Assembly (NCBI GenBank): GCA_001544655.2
Contig: FCOD02000004.1
Coordinates: forward strand, 328,796-392,795
Direction: 5' to 3'
Length of the DNA: 64,000 nucleotides
Source of the DNA: Caballeronia turbans
Lineage (GTDB): Bacteria; Pseudomonadota; Gammaproteobacteria; Burkholderiales; Burkholderiaceae
Part shown: piece after piece, positions 36,179 to 45,990 of the stretch
How positions within the stretch are numbered: the stretch's first letter is position 1
How the letters are laid out: every line of letters starts with the position of its first letter
Position numbers and translations under genes: made by a program
The notes under the pieces: generated by a model
Database searches by the model: none
What the model was told of the DNA's origin: nothing
The model's input: the letters and a program-made list of their open reading frames with translations, nothing else

Positions 36179-38272
36179 TCAATCCGATTCGAGCACGACG
36201 ACGCTGCGTGCGCCGGCCCGGCACGCGCCGCGTTCGATCGCCGCCGTTTCGACATCCGGAACAATGTCCCTGGGCGATTCGGCCGACGTATCCACGATAC
36301 GCCGCCAGCTCCGGTTGTCGAGGACGGGCAGCGCGACATCACGCGGCTCGTCGTGCATGTTGAAGACGATGTGCAGCATCGGCTCGCCCGCCGCCTGTCC
36401 AGCGAGTGTGAACGCCACGAGGCGCGCGCCCGGGTCATGCCACGCGGGCGCGTCGAGCCGTTCGCCGTGCCATGCGACATCGGGCTGCGTTTGCCCGTTC
36501 GCGGGTTGTCCTGTCAGAAAGCGCCGGCGGCGCAGGCTCGCGTGACGCTTGCGCAGCGCGATCATCTCGCGCACGAAGCGCAGCATGGCGCGGGCGTTGT
36601 CGGAGAGCTCCCAGTCGATCCACGAGAGCGCGTTGTCCTGACAGAAGGCGTTGTTGTTGCCGCGCTGGCTGCGCAGGATTTCGTCGCCGGCGAGCAGCAT
36701 CGGCACGCCCTGGCTCAGAAGCAGGATCGCCATGAAGTTGCGCGCCTGTCGAAGCCGCAGGCCGATGATCGCCGGGTCGTCGGTCGCGCCTTCCGCGCCG
36801 CAGTTCCACGACAGATTGTCGTTGCTGCCGTCGCGGTTGTCCTCGCCGTTCGCCTCGTTGTGCTTGGCCTCGTAGCTCACGAGGTCGTTCAGCGTGAAGC
36901 CGTCGTGACAGGTCACGAAGTTGATGCTGTTCGCAGGCAGCCGGCCATCGCTCTGATAGAGGTCCGCGCTGCCCGCGATGCACGTGCACACCTCGCCGAC
37001 GATGCCCGGATCGCCACGCACGAAACGCCGGATCACATCGCGGTAGCGCCCGTTCCATTCGGTCCACGCCATGCCGGGAAACGAGCCGACGTGATAGAGG
37101 CCGCCCGCATCCCAAGCCTCGGCGATCAGGGGCACGCGCGCCAGCACCGGCGAAGCTTCCATCGCCCACGGTAAAGGCGGCGTGCCCAACAACTCGCCGT
37201 TCTCGCCGCGCACGAACACGCTCGCGAGATCGAAGCGGAAACCGTCGACGTCCAGTTCGCGAACCCAGTATTCGAGGCAGCGCAAGATGAAGGCCGATAC
37301 CAGCGGATGATTGCAGTTGAGCGTGTTGCCGCATCCGGTGTAGTCGCGGTAATGTCGCCCGTCGTTCGCATCTATCTGATAGAAGGTCTCGTTGGCGAAG
37401 ACCTTGAAATGAATCACCGGTCCGTTCTTGCCCGCCTCCGACGTGTGATTGAACACGACGTCGAGCAACACGCGGATGCCCGCCGCGTGAAGTGCGTCGA
37501 CGAACGCGCGGAACTCCTGCGGCGCGCACGCGGGCTCCACGCAATAGCGCGGATGCGGGCTGTAAAAGCTGTGCGTGCTGTAGCCCCAGTAGTTGCGCAG
37601 GCCACGCGCCGCGGCGGAAGCGGGAATGTCCTGTTCGTCGAAGGCCATCACCGGCAGCAGTTCGACGTGCGTGACGCCGAGCGCCTTCAAATAAGGAATT
37701 TTCTCGATGAGACCCGCGAACGTGCCGGGATGACGCACGCCGCTCGACGGATGCCGGGTAAACCCGCCGACGTGCAGCTCGTAGATGATCGCCTCGTCGA
37801 GCGTGCGAACCTCGACGTCGTCGTCAGGGCGGCCGAGCGGCTCCGTGACGATGCCCCGAAGGGACGCGTGCCCCGCCGCATGCGCGTCGGCGGCATGCTG
37901 ACGATCATAGAAGCGGTCGCTCACGCCGCGCGCCTGCGGATCGATCAGTTCCTTGCGGCTCGCGGCCTCGTCGCTCATCTGCGGCACGCCGAGGGGACCG
38001 TATGCGCGCCACGTATAACAACTGCGCAACGGAAGATCCTCGACGAACACATGCCAGAAGAGATACGTGCGGTTCGCGTCGCCCGACAGCGCGATGACCT
38101 GAAACGGCTCGGCACTTTCTTCCGATGCGTACAGCAGCAGCTCGACGCGCGTAGCGCGCCGGCAGAACGCGCAGAAGTTGACGCCGCCCGGCATGACCGT
38201 CGCGCCGATGGGAAAGCGCGAGCCGGGCTGCGTGCGATAGATCCTTTGCGCGTGCGCTTCAGGACTGAGCAA
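36179..38272 (-). CDS. glgX: Glycogen debranching enzyme GlgX (GH13)
   Basis: A 697-residue isoamylase-type enzyme. An N-terminal CBM48-like domain (GATVMPGGVNFCAFCR) precedes the GH13 barrel with VLLDVVFNHTSE, the nucleophile region DGFRFDLASV (Asp near 348), the acid region IAEAWDAGG (Glu near 385) and the third carboxylate in FVTCHDGFTLNDL. It hydrolyses alpha-1,6 branches of glycogen left by phosphorylase. The start is a TTG at 38272, with GAGG 7 bases upstream; no ATG precedes the conserved domain. The gene overlaps the glgP end by 14 bases, so translation is probably coupled. Confidence 0.93.
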   Translation of the reverse strand: MLSPEAHAQRIYRTQPGSRFPIGATVMPGGVNFCAFCRRATRVELLLYASEESAEPFQVIALSGDANRTYLFWHVFVEDLPLRSCYTWRAYGPLGVPQMSDEAASRKELIDPQARGVSDRFYDRQHAADAHAAGHASLRGIVTEPLGRPDDDVEVRTLDEAIIYELHVGGFTRHPSSGVRHPGTFAGLIEKIPYLKALGVTHVELLPVMAFDEQDIPASAAARGLRNYWGYSTHSFYSPHPRYCVEPACAPQEFRAFVDALHAAGIRVLLDVVFNHTSEAGKNGPVIHFKVFANETFYQIDANDGRHYRDYTGCGNTLNCNHPLVSAFILRCLEYWVRELDVDGFRFDLASVFVRGENGELLGTPPLPWAMEASPVLARVPLIAEAWDAGGLYHVGSFPGMAWTEWNGRYRDVIRRFVRGDPGIVGEVCTCIAGSADLYQSDGRLPANSINFVTCHDGFTLNDLVSYEAKHNEANGEDNRDGSNDNLSWNCGAEGATDDPAIIGLRLRQARNFMAILLLSQGVPMLLAGDEILRSQRGNNNAFCQDNALSWIDWELSDNARAMLRFVREMIALRKRHASLRRRRFLTGQPANGQTQPDVAWHGERLDAPAWHDPGARLVAFTLAGQAAGEPMLHIVFNMHDEPRDVALPVLDNRSWRRIVDTSAESPRDIVPDVETAAIERGACRAGARSVVVLESD

Positions 38273-40757
38273 GATCGATCCTCACCGGATGCGTCGTCCA
38301 GATGCGCTCGCAATATTCGCGGATCGCGCGGTCCGACGAGAACTTGCCCGAGCGTGCCGAATTCATGATCGACATGCGCGTCCATTGCCGCGCATCGCGC
38401 CATGCTTCGCTCACGCGGTCCTGACACGCGACGTAATCGGCGAAATCGGCGAGCACGAGGAAGGGATCGTGTTGCAGCAGGCTATCGACGAGCGGGCGGA
38501 ACATCTCCTTGTCCCCGCGCGAGAAGCGGCCTTGCGCGATCTCATCGAGCGCATCGCGCAAGTCATCGTTGCCCTGCGCGTAGTCCGCAGGCCGATACCC
38601 CGCGCGCTTCAGCTCGTCCACTTGCTGCGCGCTGAGGCCGAAGAGGAAAAAATTCTCCGCGCCCGCTTCCTCGCGAATCTCCACGTTCGCGCCATCCAGC
38701 GTGCCGATCGTCAATGCGCCGTTGATCATGAATTTCATGTTGCCCGTGCCGGACGCCTCCTTGCCCGCCGTCGAAATTTGCTCGGACAGGTCCGCGGCGG
38801 GATAGATCCAGTGCCCGTTCTTCACGTTGAAGTCGGGATAAAACACCACTTTCATCCGGCCTTTGAGGCTTGCATCGTTGTTCACGACTTCCGCAATGCC
38901 GTTGATCAGGCGGATGATGAGCTTCGCCATCGCATAACCCGGCGCGGCCTTTCCGCCGAAGATGAAGCAGCGCGGCGCCGTATCGAGATCGGGATTGCGG
39001 CACAGGCGCCGATAGAGACTGATGATGTAGAGCGCGTTCAGATGCTGACGCTTGTATTCGTGGATGCGCTTCACCTGGATGTCGAAGAGCGCGCCCGGAT
39101 CGACGTCGATGCCGGTCGTATTCCTGATGCGCGCCGCGAGCGCAGTCTTGTTGTCGCGCCGGATCGCGCGCCATGCGTCCTGGAAGGCGGTGTCGTCGGC
39201 GTGGGCCGCCAGCGCGTCGAGTCGTGCGAGATCGGTGCGCCAGCCGTCGCCGATCGTCTTATCGAGAAGGCGCGCGAGCCCCGGATTGCTCAGCATCAGA
39301 AAGCGGCGCGGCGTGACGCCGTTCGTCACGTTAAGGAAGTGCTCCGGGAACATCTCGGCGAAATCGCGCAGCACGGTCTGCTTCAACAGGTCCGAATGCA
39401 GCGCCGCCACGCCGTTGACCGCATGACTGCCGACGGTCGCGAGATTCGCCATGCGCACTTTCCTGTCGCCGGTTTCGTCGATGAGCGACATGCGCTTCAC
39501 GCGCTCTTCGTCGCCGGGATACTGGCGGCGCACGTCATCGAGGAAGCGGCGATTGATTTCGTAGATGATTTCGAGCGGGCGCGGCAACAGGCTCTGAAAG
39601 AGCGGCAGGCCCCATGTTTCGAGCGCCTCGGGCAAGAGCGTGTGATTCGTATAGGCGAAGGTGCGCCGCGTGATGTCCCACGCCGCATCCCATGAAAGCA
39701 GACGCTCGTCGATGAGCAGGCGCATCAGCTCCGCCACTGCGACCGAAGGATGCGTATCGTTGAGCTGCGCCGCGAAAAGGTCCGCGAACTGGTCGATCGA
39801 CGTGCCCTTCGCGTCCATCATGCGCAGCATGTCCTGAAGCGAGCAGGAAACGAAGAAATACTGCTGCGCGAGACGCAGTCGCTTGCCGGCCTCGGGTTCA
39901 TCGTTCGGATAGAGCACTTTCGAGAGCGTCTCCGAGACGACCTTTTCCTCGACGGCCTCGTAGTATTCGCCCGCGTTGAAGTCCTGAAAATCGAAAGACT
40001 CGACCGCCTCGCTTTTCCAAAGGCGCAGGATGTTGCACGTATCGACGCGATAACCCTGCATCGGCATGTCGCATGCGACGCCTTTCACCTGGCGCCGCGC
40101 AATCCAGCGCACGCGCAGCCTGCCATCCGCATCCGTTTCGCTTTGCGTGTGTCCGCCGAAAGACACGTATTGGCTGATATCGGGGCGGACGATTTCCCAC
40201 GGGTTGCCCTTTTGCAGCCACTTGTCGGTGGTTTCCACCTGCCAGCCGTCGCGGATCTCCTGATCGAAGATGCCGAACTCGTACCGTATGCCGTAACCCA
40301 TAGCCGGGATTTCCAGCGTCGCGAGCGAATCCAGATAGCACGCGGCGAGGCGCCCGAGGCCGCCGTTGCCGAGCCCCGGCTCTTCTTCGATGGCAAGCAG
40401 CTCGTCCAGATCGTGACCGAGCGCGTGCATCGCTTCGCGCGCTTCGGCTTCCATGTCGAGATTGAGCAGGTTATTGCCGAGCTGCGGGCCGATCAGGAAT
40501 TCGGCCGACAGATAGCAGGCGACCTTGACGTCCTTCGCCGCATAGACCTTCGTCGACGCGGCCCAGCGCGCGAGCATGCGATCCCGCACGCTGTACGCGA
40601 GCGCCATGTACCAGTCCTGCTGTGTCGCGATGTCGGGATAACGCGCCTGACGGCAGATGAGATTCCTCATGACGTCGTGCTGGAACGCATAGCCGGGCAC
40701 GTCGCTCGCGGCGGCTTTCGCGTTCGCGACTGCATCGGTTGCGGAAACATCGCTCAT
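38259..40757 (-). CDS. glgP: Glycogen/alpha-glucan phosphorylase
   Basis: An 832-residue GT35 phosphorylase, full length. The pyridoxal-phosphate lysine lies in EASGTGNMKFMINGALTIG near residue 672, and the N-terminal CYLSAEFLIGPQLGNNLLNL and EEEPGLGNGGLGRLAACY signatures are intact. It releases glucose-1-phosphate from glycogen. It is directly followed by glgX, so the pair makes a glycogen breakdown operon. A MalT-like regulator gene lies 140 bases upstream on the same strand and could control it. Confidence 0.95.
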   Translation of the reverse strand: MSDVSATDAVANAKAAASDVPGYAFQHDVMRNLICRQARYPDIATQQDWYMALAYSVRDRMLARWAASTKVYAAKDVKVACYLSAEFLIGPQLGNNLLNLDMEAEAREAMHALGHDLDELLAIEEEPGLGNGGLGRLAACYLDSLATLEIPAMGYGIRYEFGIFDQEIRDGWQVETTDKWLQKGNPWEIVRPDISQYVSFGGHTQSETDADGRLRVRWIARRQVKGVACDMPMQGYRVDTCNILRLWKSEAVESFDFQDFNAGEYYEAVEEKVVSETLSKVLYPNDEPEAGKRLRLAQQYFFVSCSLQDMLRMMDAKGTSIDQFADLFAAQLNDTHPSVAVAELMRLLIDERLLSWDAAWDITRRTFAYTNHTLLPEALETWGLPLFQSLLPRPLEIIYEINRRFLDDVRRQYPGDEERVKRMSLIDETGDRKVRMANLATVGSHAVNGVAALHSDLLKQTVLRDFAEMFPEHFLNVTNGVTPRRFLMLSNPGLARLLDKTIGDGWRTDLARLDALAAHADDTAFQDAWRAIRRDNKTALAARIRNTTGIDVDPGALFDIQVKRIHEYKRQHLNALYIISLYRRLCRNPDLDTAPRCFIFGGKAAPGYAMAKLIIRLINGIAEVVNNDASLKGRMKVVFYPDFNVKNGHWIYPAADLSEQISTAGKEASGTGNMKFMINGALTIGTLDGANVEIREEAGAENFFLFGLSAQQVDELKRAGYRPADYAQGNDDLRDALDEIAQGRFSRGDKEMFRPLVDSLLQHDPFLVLADFADYVACQDRVSEAWRDARQWTRMSIMNSARSGKFSSDRAIREYCERIWTTHPVRIDLAQS

Positions 40758-40898
40758 GGCCGTCCCCCGTTCGGTTCATCACACTGAGCAAGGATATGTT
40801 AGGCGGCGGGGATTACAAGCGGCACGCGCGTTGCATCCACGCGTGCCGACAGCTTCATTGTTTCGATTCGCGCAATCGGTACACCGGGCCGTGGAGCG

Positions 40899-43571
40899 CT
40901 ATTGCACGCCTTCGAGCAAGCCGAGCGCCATGGCGCGGCGCACCGCGTGCTTGCGCGAACTCGCGTCGAGCTTGCCGAAGAGATTCTTCAGATGCCACTT
41001 GACGGTGCCTTCGCCGACCGCCGCCGCGAGCGCAATTTCCTTGTTGCTCAGGTTGCGCGCGAGGAGTTCGAGAATCTCGCGCTCCTTCGGCGTGAGGATC
41101 ACGCTCGGCAACGCGCGCGGGCCGCCCTCGCCGGAACGCGGCGGCACGCGCACGACATGCGGCGGCACGACGGGCCGCTCGCCCGGATTCACGTCGCCGG
41201 CTTCGCTCAGGCGCCGCGCCCAGTCCGCGAGCGCCGGATGCGCGTCGATCAGCACGCGCCCGAGGTGATACGTGCGCGCGAGGTTCAACGCTTCGAGAAA
41301 CGGCGCGTGCCCTTCGCCGTTCGCCCGTTCCTGCGCGAACGCGCGCAAGGCCATCAGTTCGATGCGCTGGCGGCCGAGCTTCATCGTCGCGGCGAGCTGT
41401 TCCGCGTGCGCGAGCGGTTCGATGGCGGCCTGCCAGTCCTCCCGCGCGAGCGCCGCGCCGCCGTGCGCGGTCGACTGGAGCATGTGCATCGAGCGGCACC
41501 AGATCGGCCCGCGCGTCGCGCCGTGTTCATCGACGATCGCATCGATGCGCTCGACGAGCGCGTCGCAGGTCTGTGCGCGGTAACGGCCCGCGTGCGCCCG
41601 CACCTGCTCGGCAAGGCTCGTCGCGCAAAGACGCGGCAGGTTGCGCGCGACGCCCATCGCGTAAAGCATTTCGAGCAGATCGAGCGCGCGATGCTCGTCG
41701 CCGCGCACGGCCGCGATGCGCGCCGCCGTGCGGTAGGCGAGCATGACCGTTTCGGGCATCGCAGCGTGCTCGAGCACGTCGAGGCGATTGGCGAGCAGCG
41801 CGCCGGCCTCGTCGATGCGATCGTCCTCGTAGGCGATCGAAGCGCACGTCGCCGCGAACATGCACGTCAGCGGATGACGCCGCCCGAGATCGTCTTCGGC
41901 GCTCGCGAGCGCGGGCAGCAGCACGCTTTCGGCGAGCTTCACCTGTCCTTCCTGCAGCCACGTCAGGCCGACCATGTGATCGCCCCAGCGCACGACATAG
42001 CCGAGCCCCTTGCCGGTCTGCGCGCGCGTCACCGCCTGCTGGAGCCTGCGCGCCTGCGCGGGCTCGCCGAGCAGCATCGCGCGGGCGGCGAGGCGGTTCG
42101 CGTGCGCCTGCGCGAGCCATGAATCCTTCGGAGGCGGCGTCTGCGCCCACGGCTCGAAGAGCGCCAGGAAGCGGTCGGGATCGTCGGCGTACCATGCGGC
42201 CGCGCTCAGGATCAGCGCGCATTCGTAGCGCAGGGCGTCGTCGGCGCCCTGCGACGCCAGCACGCGCTCGACCTGACGCTGCGCCTCCTGATGACGTTCG
42301 CCCAGCGCGAGCGCCCAAGCGACGGCAAGGCACAGGCGCGGGCGTTTTTCCAGTTCGTCTTCCGGCAGGCGCTCCAGCCAGTCGAGCACGGTGCCGAGCT
42401 GGCCTTGCTTCACGGCATCGTGCAGCGACCGTTCCGCGAGTTCGTATGCGTGCTCGCGCTCGCCCGCCGCGTGCGCGTGACGCGCCGCCTGTTCGAGCAT
42501 GCCGCGCGCGCCGAGCCAGCGCGCCGCACGCCGATGCAGCGCCGCGCGTTCATCGTCCGGAAGTGCGGTGAGCCGCGCCTGCAGCACGTCGCGCGCGAGC
42601 GGATGCATGCGGCACCAGTCGCTTGCTTCCGCCGAGACGAAGACGGGCGTGTCGCGCACGAGGCGCGCGAGACGCTGCGGCGCGTCCGCGGCGCCGGTCA
42701 GGCCGGCGCACAAATCGGGATGCAGCACGTCCACCACGCTGATGTCGACGAGAAAGCGCTCGTCGTCGGATGAAAGCTCGCTGAGCAGCGCCGCGACGAG
42801 CGGCTCGCGCAGGCCGCGCGGCCCCGCCGCGAGATTGTCGAGCGCCGCGCGCGGGTCCTGGGCGCGCGCCATCGCGGTGAGCGCGAGTTGCAGGCCGAGC
42901 GGCCAGCCATCGGTGATTTCGAAAAGGCGCGCGGAAGCATCGGCGTCCACGCGCCCGCCGAAGCGCTGCGTGACGAGCGCGATGGTGTCATCAACGCGAA
43001 AACGCAGCGCCTCCGGGCCGATGAGCTCCGCCTGCCCGTACGCGAGCAATTCCGCCGCCGGCTTGTCGAGCCCCTGACGCCCCGCCGCCACGATGCGCAG
43101 ATTCTGCGGCGCGTTGTGCATCACGTAGTCGAGCATGTGTGCGCCCGAGGCGGGCAGCCGGTCGGCTTCATCGACGATCAGCACGACATCGAGCGATAAC
43201 TGCGCGAGTTCGGCGAGCCACGCGGTGGCGAGTTCGAACGCGCCGGGCGCGCCCGGACTTTCGGCGATGAACCGCCCGAAGCCCGGACGCGCGCAGCCCG
43301 TGCGGATGGCGTGGACGAGCGCGCGCAGAAAACGCTCGGCGTCGTCGCGCTCGTCGGCGAGCAGCCACGCGACGGCCGCGCCGCGCGCCAGAAACTCGCG
43401 CCGCCACTGCGCGAGCAACGAGGTCTTGCCGTATCCCGCGCCCGCCTGCACCAGCACGATCTGGCTGCGGGCGCTTTCCGCGTTCAGGCGCGCACGCGCG
43501 AGCAGGCCCGACGGCGCGCGCGGCGCCATCGTCTTCAATACGAGTTCCGTGGAGGGGGAGTCGGTGGTCAT
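40899..43571 (-). CDS. MalT-like LuxR-family ATP-dependent regulator
   Basis: An 890-residue STAND-type transcription factor. A P-loop (GAGYGKTS, residues 43-50) and a Walker B (VVLIVDEAD near 125-135) define the N-terminal NTPase; a long helical repeat region follows (about 350-800); the last 65 residues are a LuxR-type helix-turn-helix (LTPKEREILELLARNLSNKEIAL...GTVKWHLKNLF). MalT-type proteins use ATP and an inducer, such as maltotriose, to activate sugar genes. Placement just upstream of glgP-glgX supports a glycogen or maltodextrin signal, but the inducer is unknown. It is divergent from the USP-fusion gene. Confidence 0.9.
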   Translation of the reverse strand: MTTDSPSTELVLKTMAPRAPSGLLARARLNAESARSQIVLVQAGAGYGKTSLLAQWRREFLARGAAVAWLLADERDDAERFLRALVHAIRTGCARPGFGRFIAESPGAPGAFELATAWLAELAQLSLDVVLIVDEADRLPASGAHMLDYVMHNAPQNLRIVAAGRQGLDKPAAELLAYGQAELIGPEALRFRVDDTIALVTQRFGGRVDADASARLFEITDGWPLGLQLALTAMARAQDPRAALDNLAAGPRGLREPLVAALLSELSSDDERFLVDISVVDVLHPDLCAGLTGAADAPQRLARLVRDTPVFVSAEASDWCRMHPLARDVLQARLTALPDDERAALHRRAARWLGARGMLEQAARHAHAAGEREHAYELAERSLHDAVKQGQLGTVLDWLERLPEDELEKRPRLCLAVAWALALGERHQEAQRQVERVLASQGADDALRYECALILSAAAWYADDPDRFLALFEPWAQTPPPKDSWLAQAHANRLAARAMLLGEPAQARRLQQAVTRAQTGKGLGYVVRWGDHMVGLTWLQEGQVKLAESVLLPALASAEDDLGRRHPLTCMFAATCASIAYEDDRIDEAGALLANRLDVLEHAAMPETVMLAYRTAARIAAVRGDEHRALDLLEMLYAMGVARNLPRLCATSLAEQVRAHAGRYRAQTCDALVERIDAIVDEHGATRGPIWCRSMHMLQSTAHGGAALAREDWQAAIEPLAHAEQLAATMKLGRQRIELMALRAFAQERANGEGHAPFLEALNLARTYHLGRVLIDAHPALADWARRLSEAGDVNPGERPVVPPHVVRVPPRSGEGGPRALPSVILTPKEREILELLARNLSNKEIALAAAVGEGTVKWHLKNLFGKLDASSRKHAVRRAMALGLLEGVQ

Positions 43572-43709
43572 CGGTCGATTTTTGTAATGCGCCTAGCATG
43601 GTTCGGATGGCGCACACGCGTCAAGCCCCCTCCCGCCGCGAGAGGGGCGCGCACGCGATGCGCGCACTACGATGCCCTCATCCGTGAAACTGCAAGCCGA
43701 AGGACCACC

Positions 43710-44471
43710 ATGTACCGACATCTGCTCGTGCCCATCGAACGCAGCGACGCGTGCGTCGAGGCGATCGGCCATGCGGCCGAGCTCGCGCGATCGCTCGGCG
43801 CGCGCATAACGTTCTTGTGCCCGCAGGCGGGCGCGAGCGACGATGCAGCGCAGCATAGGCAGGCCGCGTCGCTATTGGCCCGCGCCGAAGCCGCGGCGCG
43901 CGCACAGGGCGTGCCCGCGTCGGTGCTGACATCGCATGGCAGGGCGGCGTTCGAAGGCATCGGCGGGCAGGCGGCGCGCGAGTACGACCTCGTGTGCATC
44001 GCGCACGGCGGGTCCGTGCCGCCCGTGCCGGGCGTCGCCGTGCTCGTGTGCCCGCGCGACGCCCGCCCGATGGTCGAAAAGGCGGTCGGCGCATTGCTCG
44101 CCGTGCATCGTGCGCGTTCGGATGCCTACGACGATGCGCTGCGCATGGCGCGCCCCGATGCCCGCACGATCGAGCGTCTTCGCGAAGCACATGGCGAAGA
44201 ACACGCGCTGACGATGGCGTTGCGCGAGCGGACATCGTCGCTCGATGCCGAACTCGACGAACTCGCGCGCCTCGCCGGGCGCGAAGCGGCCCTGCTCGCG
44301 CGCATCGCGGAATCGGTCACGCACGACGGGACCGCCGGCGACGACACATTGCATGCGTGCGCGCGCTTCGCGTGGGAACGCATGGGACGCATCGAAGGCG
44401 TCGTGCTGCCGGCCGCGCGCCGTTATTTGCGCGACGAAGACTGGAGCGCGCTTGCCGGCGCCCCGCGCTGA
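43710..44471 (+). CDS. Universal stress protein fused to a hemerythrin-like helical domain
   Basis: A 253-residue two-domain protein. Residues 1-125 are a USP fold (MYRHLLVPIERSDACVEAI...SLGARITFLCP), but the ATP-binding G-2x-G-9x-G(S/T) signature is missing. Residues about 130-253 form a helical bundle with spaced His and acidic residues and a VVLPAARRYLRDEDW ending like that of hemerythrin (HHE) domains, although some expected iron-ligand histidines are absent. AAGGA lies 6 bases before the ATG. It could be an oxygen- or redox-responsive stress protein; metal binding is uncertain. Confidence 0.75.
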   Translation: MYRHLLVPIERSDACVEAIGHAAELARSLGARITFLCPQAGASDDAAQHRQAASLLARAEAAARAQGVPASVLTSHGRAAFEGIGGQAAREYDLVCIAHGGSVPPVPGVAVLVCPRDARPMVEKAVGALLAVHRARSDAYDDALRMARPDARTIERLREAHGEEHALTMALRERTSSLDAELDELARLAGREAALLARIAESVTHDGTAGDDTLHACARFAWERMGRIEGVVLPAARRYLRDEDWSALAGAPR

Positions 44472-44501
44472 ACGTAACGAACGACACCGCAGACGAACAG
44501 A

Positions 44502-45090
44502 ATGGCCCGTGCGATCCGCTTTCACGAAACCGGCGGCCCTGAAGTCCTGCGCTGGGAAGCGGTCGGCGTCGGCCAGCCCGCACCGTTCGAGGTGCGTCCG
44601 CGTCATGAAGCCGTCGGACTCAACTTCGCGGACACCTGCTTCCGCTCGAGCCTCCATCCGCTGCCGCTGCCCTCGGGCATGGGCGTGGAGGCCGCGCGAA
44701 CGTCGCGCATCTGAAGGAAGGCGATCGCGTGACCTACACTGGATTCATCGACGCGAAGACGTCGCCGCGCGCGTGCGCGAACTGACCGACGGCAAAGGCG
44801 TGAACGCCGTTTTCGACAGCGTCGGCAAGACGGCCTTCGACGCATCGCTCGATTCGCTCGATTCGCTCGCGCGGCAAGGTCTGATGATGTGGGTCGGCAC
44901 GGCATCGGGGCCGGTTGCGCCCTTCGATCCGCAGCTGCTCGTGAAAAAAGGCCCGCTATATCTGACGCGTCCGGCGCTCGCCGATTACATCGCCGATCCG
45001 GCCGAGAAGAACGCGCTCGCCGATGCGCAGGACGCGCACCGCGATGTCGAAGCGCGCAAGACCACGGGTTCGTCCGTGTTCGTCGTCTGA
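44502..45090 (+). pseudogene. Quinone oxidoreductase (QOR/zinc-independent MDR) pseudogene
   Basis: Three pieces in three frames. 44502-44695 reads MARAIRFHETGGPEVLRWE...GMGVEA; 44696 to about 44753 reads VAHLKEGDRVTYTGF; about 44755-45090 reads REDVAARVREL...LTRPALADYIADPAEK...ARKTTGSSVFVV. These match the start, the early middle and the end of an approximately 325-residue NADPH:quinone reductase. About 110 codons, including the nucleotide-binding glycine motif, are deleted between pieces two and three. A second, in-frame loss of about 24 codons lies after ALADA near 45025-45030. The gene cannot make an active enzyme. Confidence 0.88.
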
Positions 45091-45099
45091 GGAGACAAC

Positions 45100-45948
45100 A
45101 TGCATATCGAGCAGCTCACTTGCGCAATCGGCGCGGAACTGACCGGCGTCAATCTCGCCGATGCCATTCACGACGACGCGCTCTTCGCCGGAATCCGCCG
45201 CGCGCTGCTCGCGCATCGCGTGCTCTTTCTGCGCGATCAGGAGATCACGCGCGCCGAGCATGTCGCGTTCGCGCGGCGCTTCGGCGAGCTGGAGGATCAT
45301 CCGGTCGCGGGCAGCGATCCCGAGCATCCGGGACTCGTGCGCATCTACAAGTCGCCCGATCAGCCGAACGACCGCTACGAGAACGCGTGGCACACGGACG
45401 CGACATGGCGCGTCGCGCCGCCTTTCGGCTGCGTGCTGCGCTGCGTGGAATGCCCGCCGGTCGGCGGCGACACGATCTGGGCGAACATGGTGCTCGCATA
45501 TGAGAATCTGCCCGCGCATGTGAAGGAGCAGATCGCGGATCTGCGCGCGCGGCACAGCATCGAGGCGAGCTTCGGCGCGGCCATGCCGATCGGAAAGCGT
45601 CTCGCGCTCAAGGCGCAGTTTCCCGATGCCGAGCATCCCGTCGTGCGCACGCATCCGGAAACCGGCGAGAAGGTGCTGTTCGTGAACGCGTTCACGACGC
45701 ATTTCACCAACTATCACACGCCCGCGCGCGTGCGCTTCGGGCAGGACGCGAATCCCGGCGCGGGGCAGTTGCTCGCCTATCTGCTGAGCCAGGCCTGCAT
45801 ACCGGAATATCAGGTGCGCTGGCGCTGGTCGAAGAACAGCATCGCGATCTGGGACAACCGCAGCACGCAGCACTACGCGGTGATGGACTATCCGCCATGT
45901 CATCGCAAGATGGAACGTGCGGGGATCATCGGCGACGTGCCTTTCTGA
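45100..45948 (+). CDS. TauD/TfdA family Fe(II)/2-oxoglutarate dioxygenase
   Basis: A 282-residue dioxygenase. The iron ligands are visible: His98 and Asp100 in AWHTDATW and the distal His in RSTQHYAVMDY; the 2-oxoglutarate-binding Arg lies in CHRKMERAGIIGD. Members hydroxylate taurine, alkyl sulfates, 2,4-D or similar substrates, releasing succinate. No sulfur-assimilation or aromatic genes adjoin it, so substrate is open. GGAGA lies 6 bases before the ATG. It starts 9 bases after the quinone oxidoreductase relic, which probably once was its operon partner. Confidence 0.92.
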   Translation: MHIEQLTCAIGAELTGVNLADAIHDDALFAGIRRALLAHRVLFLRDQEITRAEHVAFARRFGELEDHPVAGSDPEHPGLVRIYKSPDQPNDRYENAWHTDATWRVAPPFGCVLRCVECPPVGGDTIWANMVLAYENLPAHVKEQIADLRARHSIEASFGAAMPIGKRLALKAQFPDAEHPVVRTHPETGEKVLFVNAFTTHFTNYHTPARVRFGQDANPGAGQLLAYLLSQACIPEYQVRWRWSKNSIAIWDNRSTQHYAVMDYPPCHRKMERAGIIGDVPF

Positions 45949-45990
45949 CACTTCCGGCTGACATTCACTGACCGACAAGGAAATCACCGC

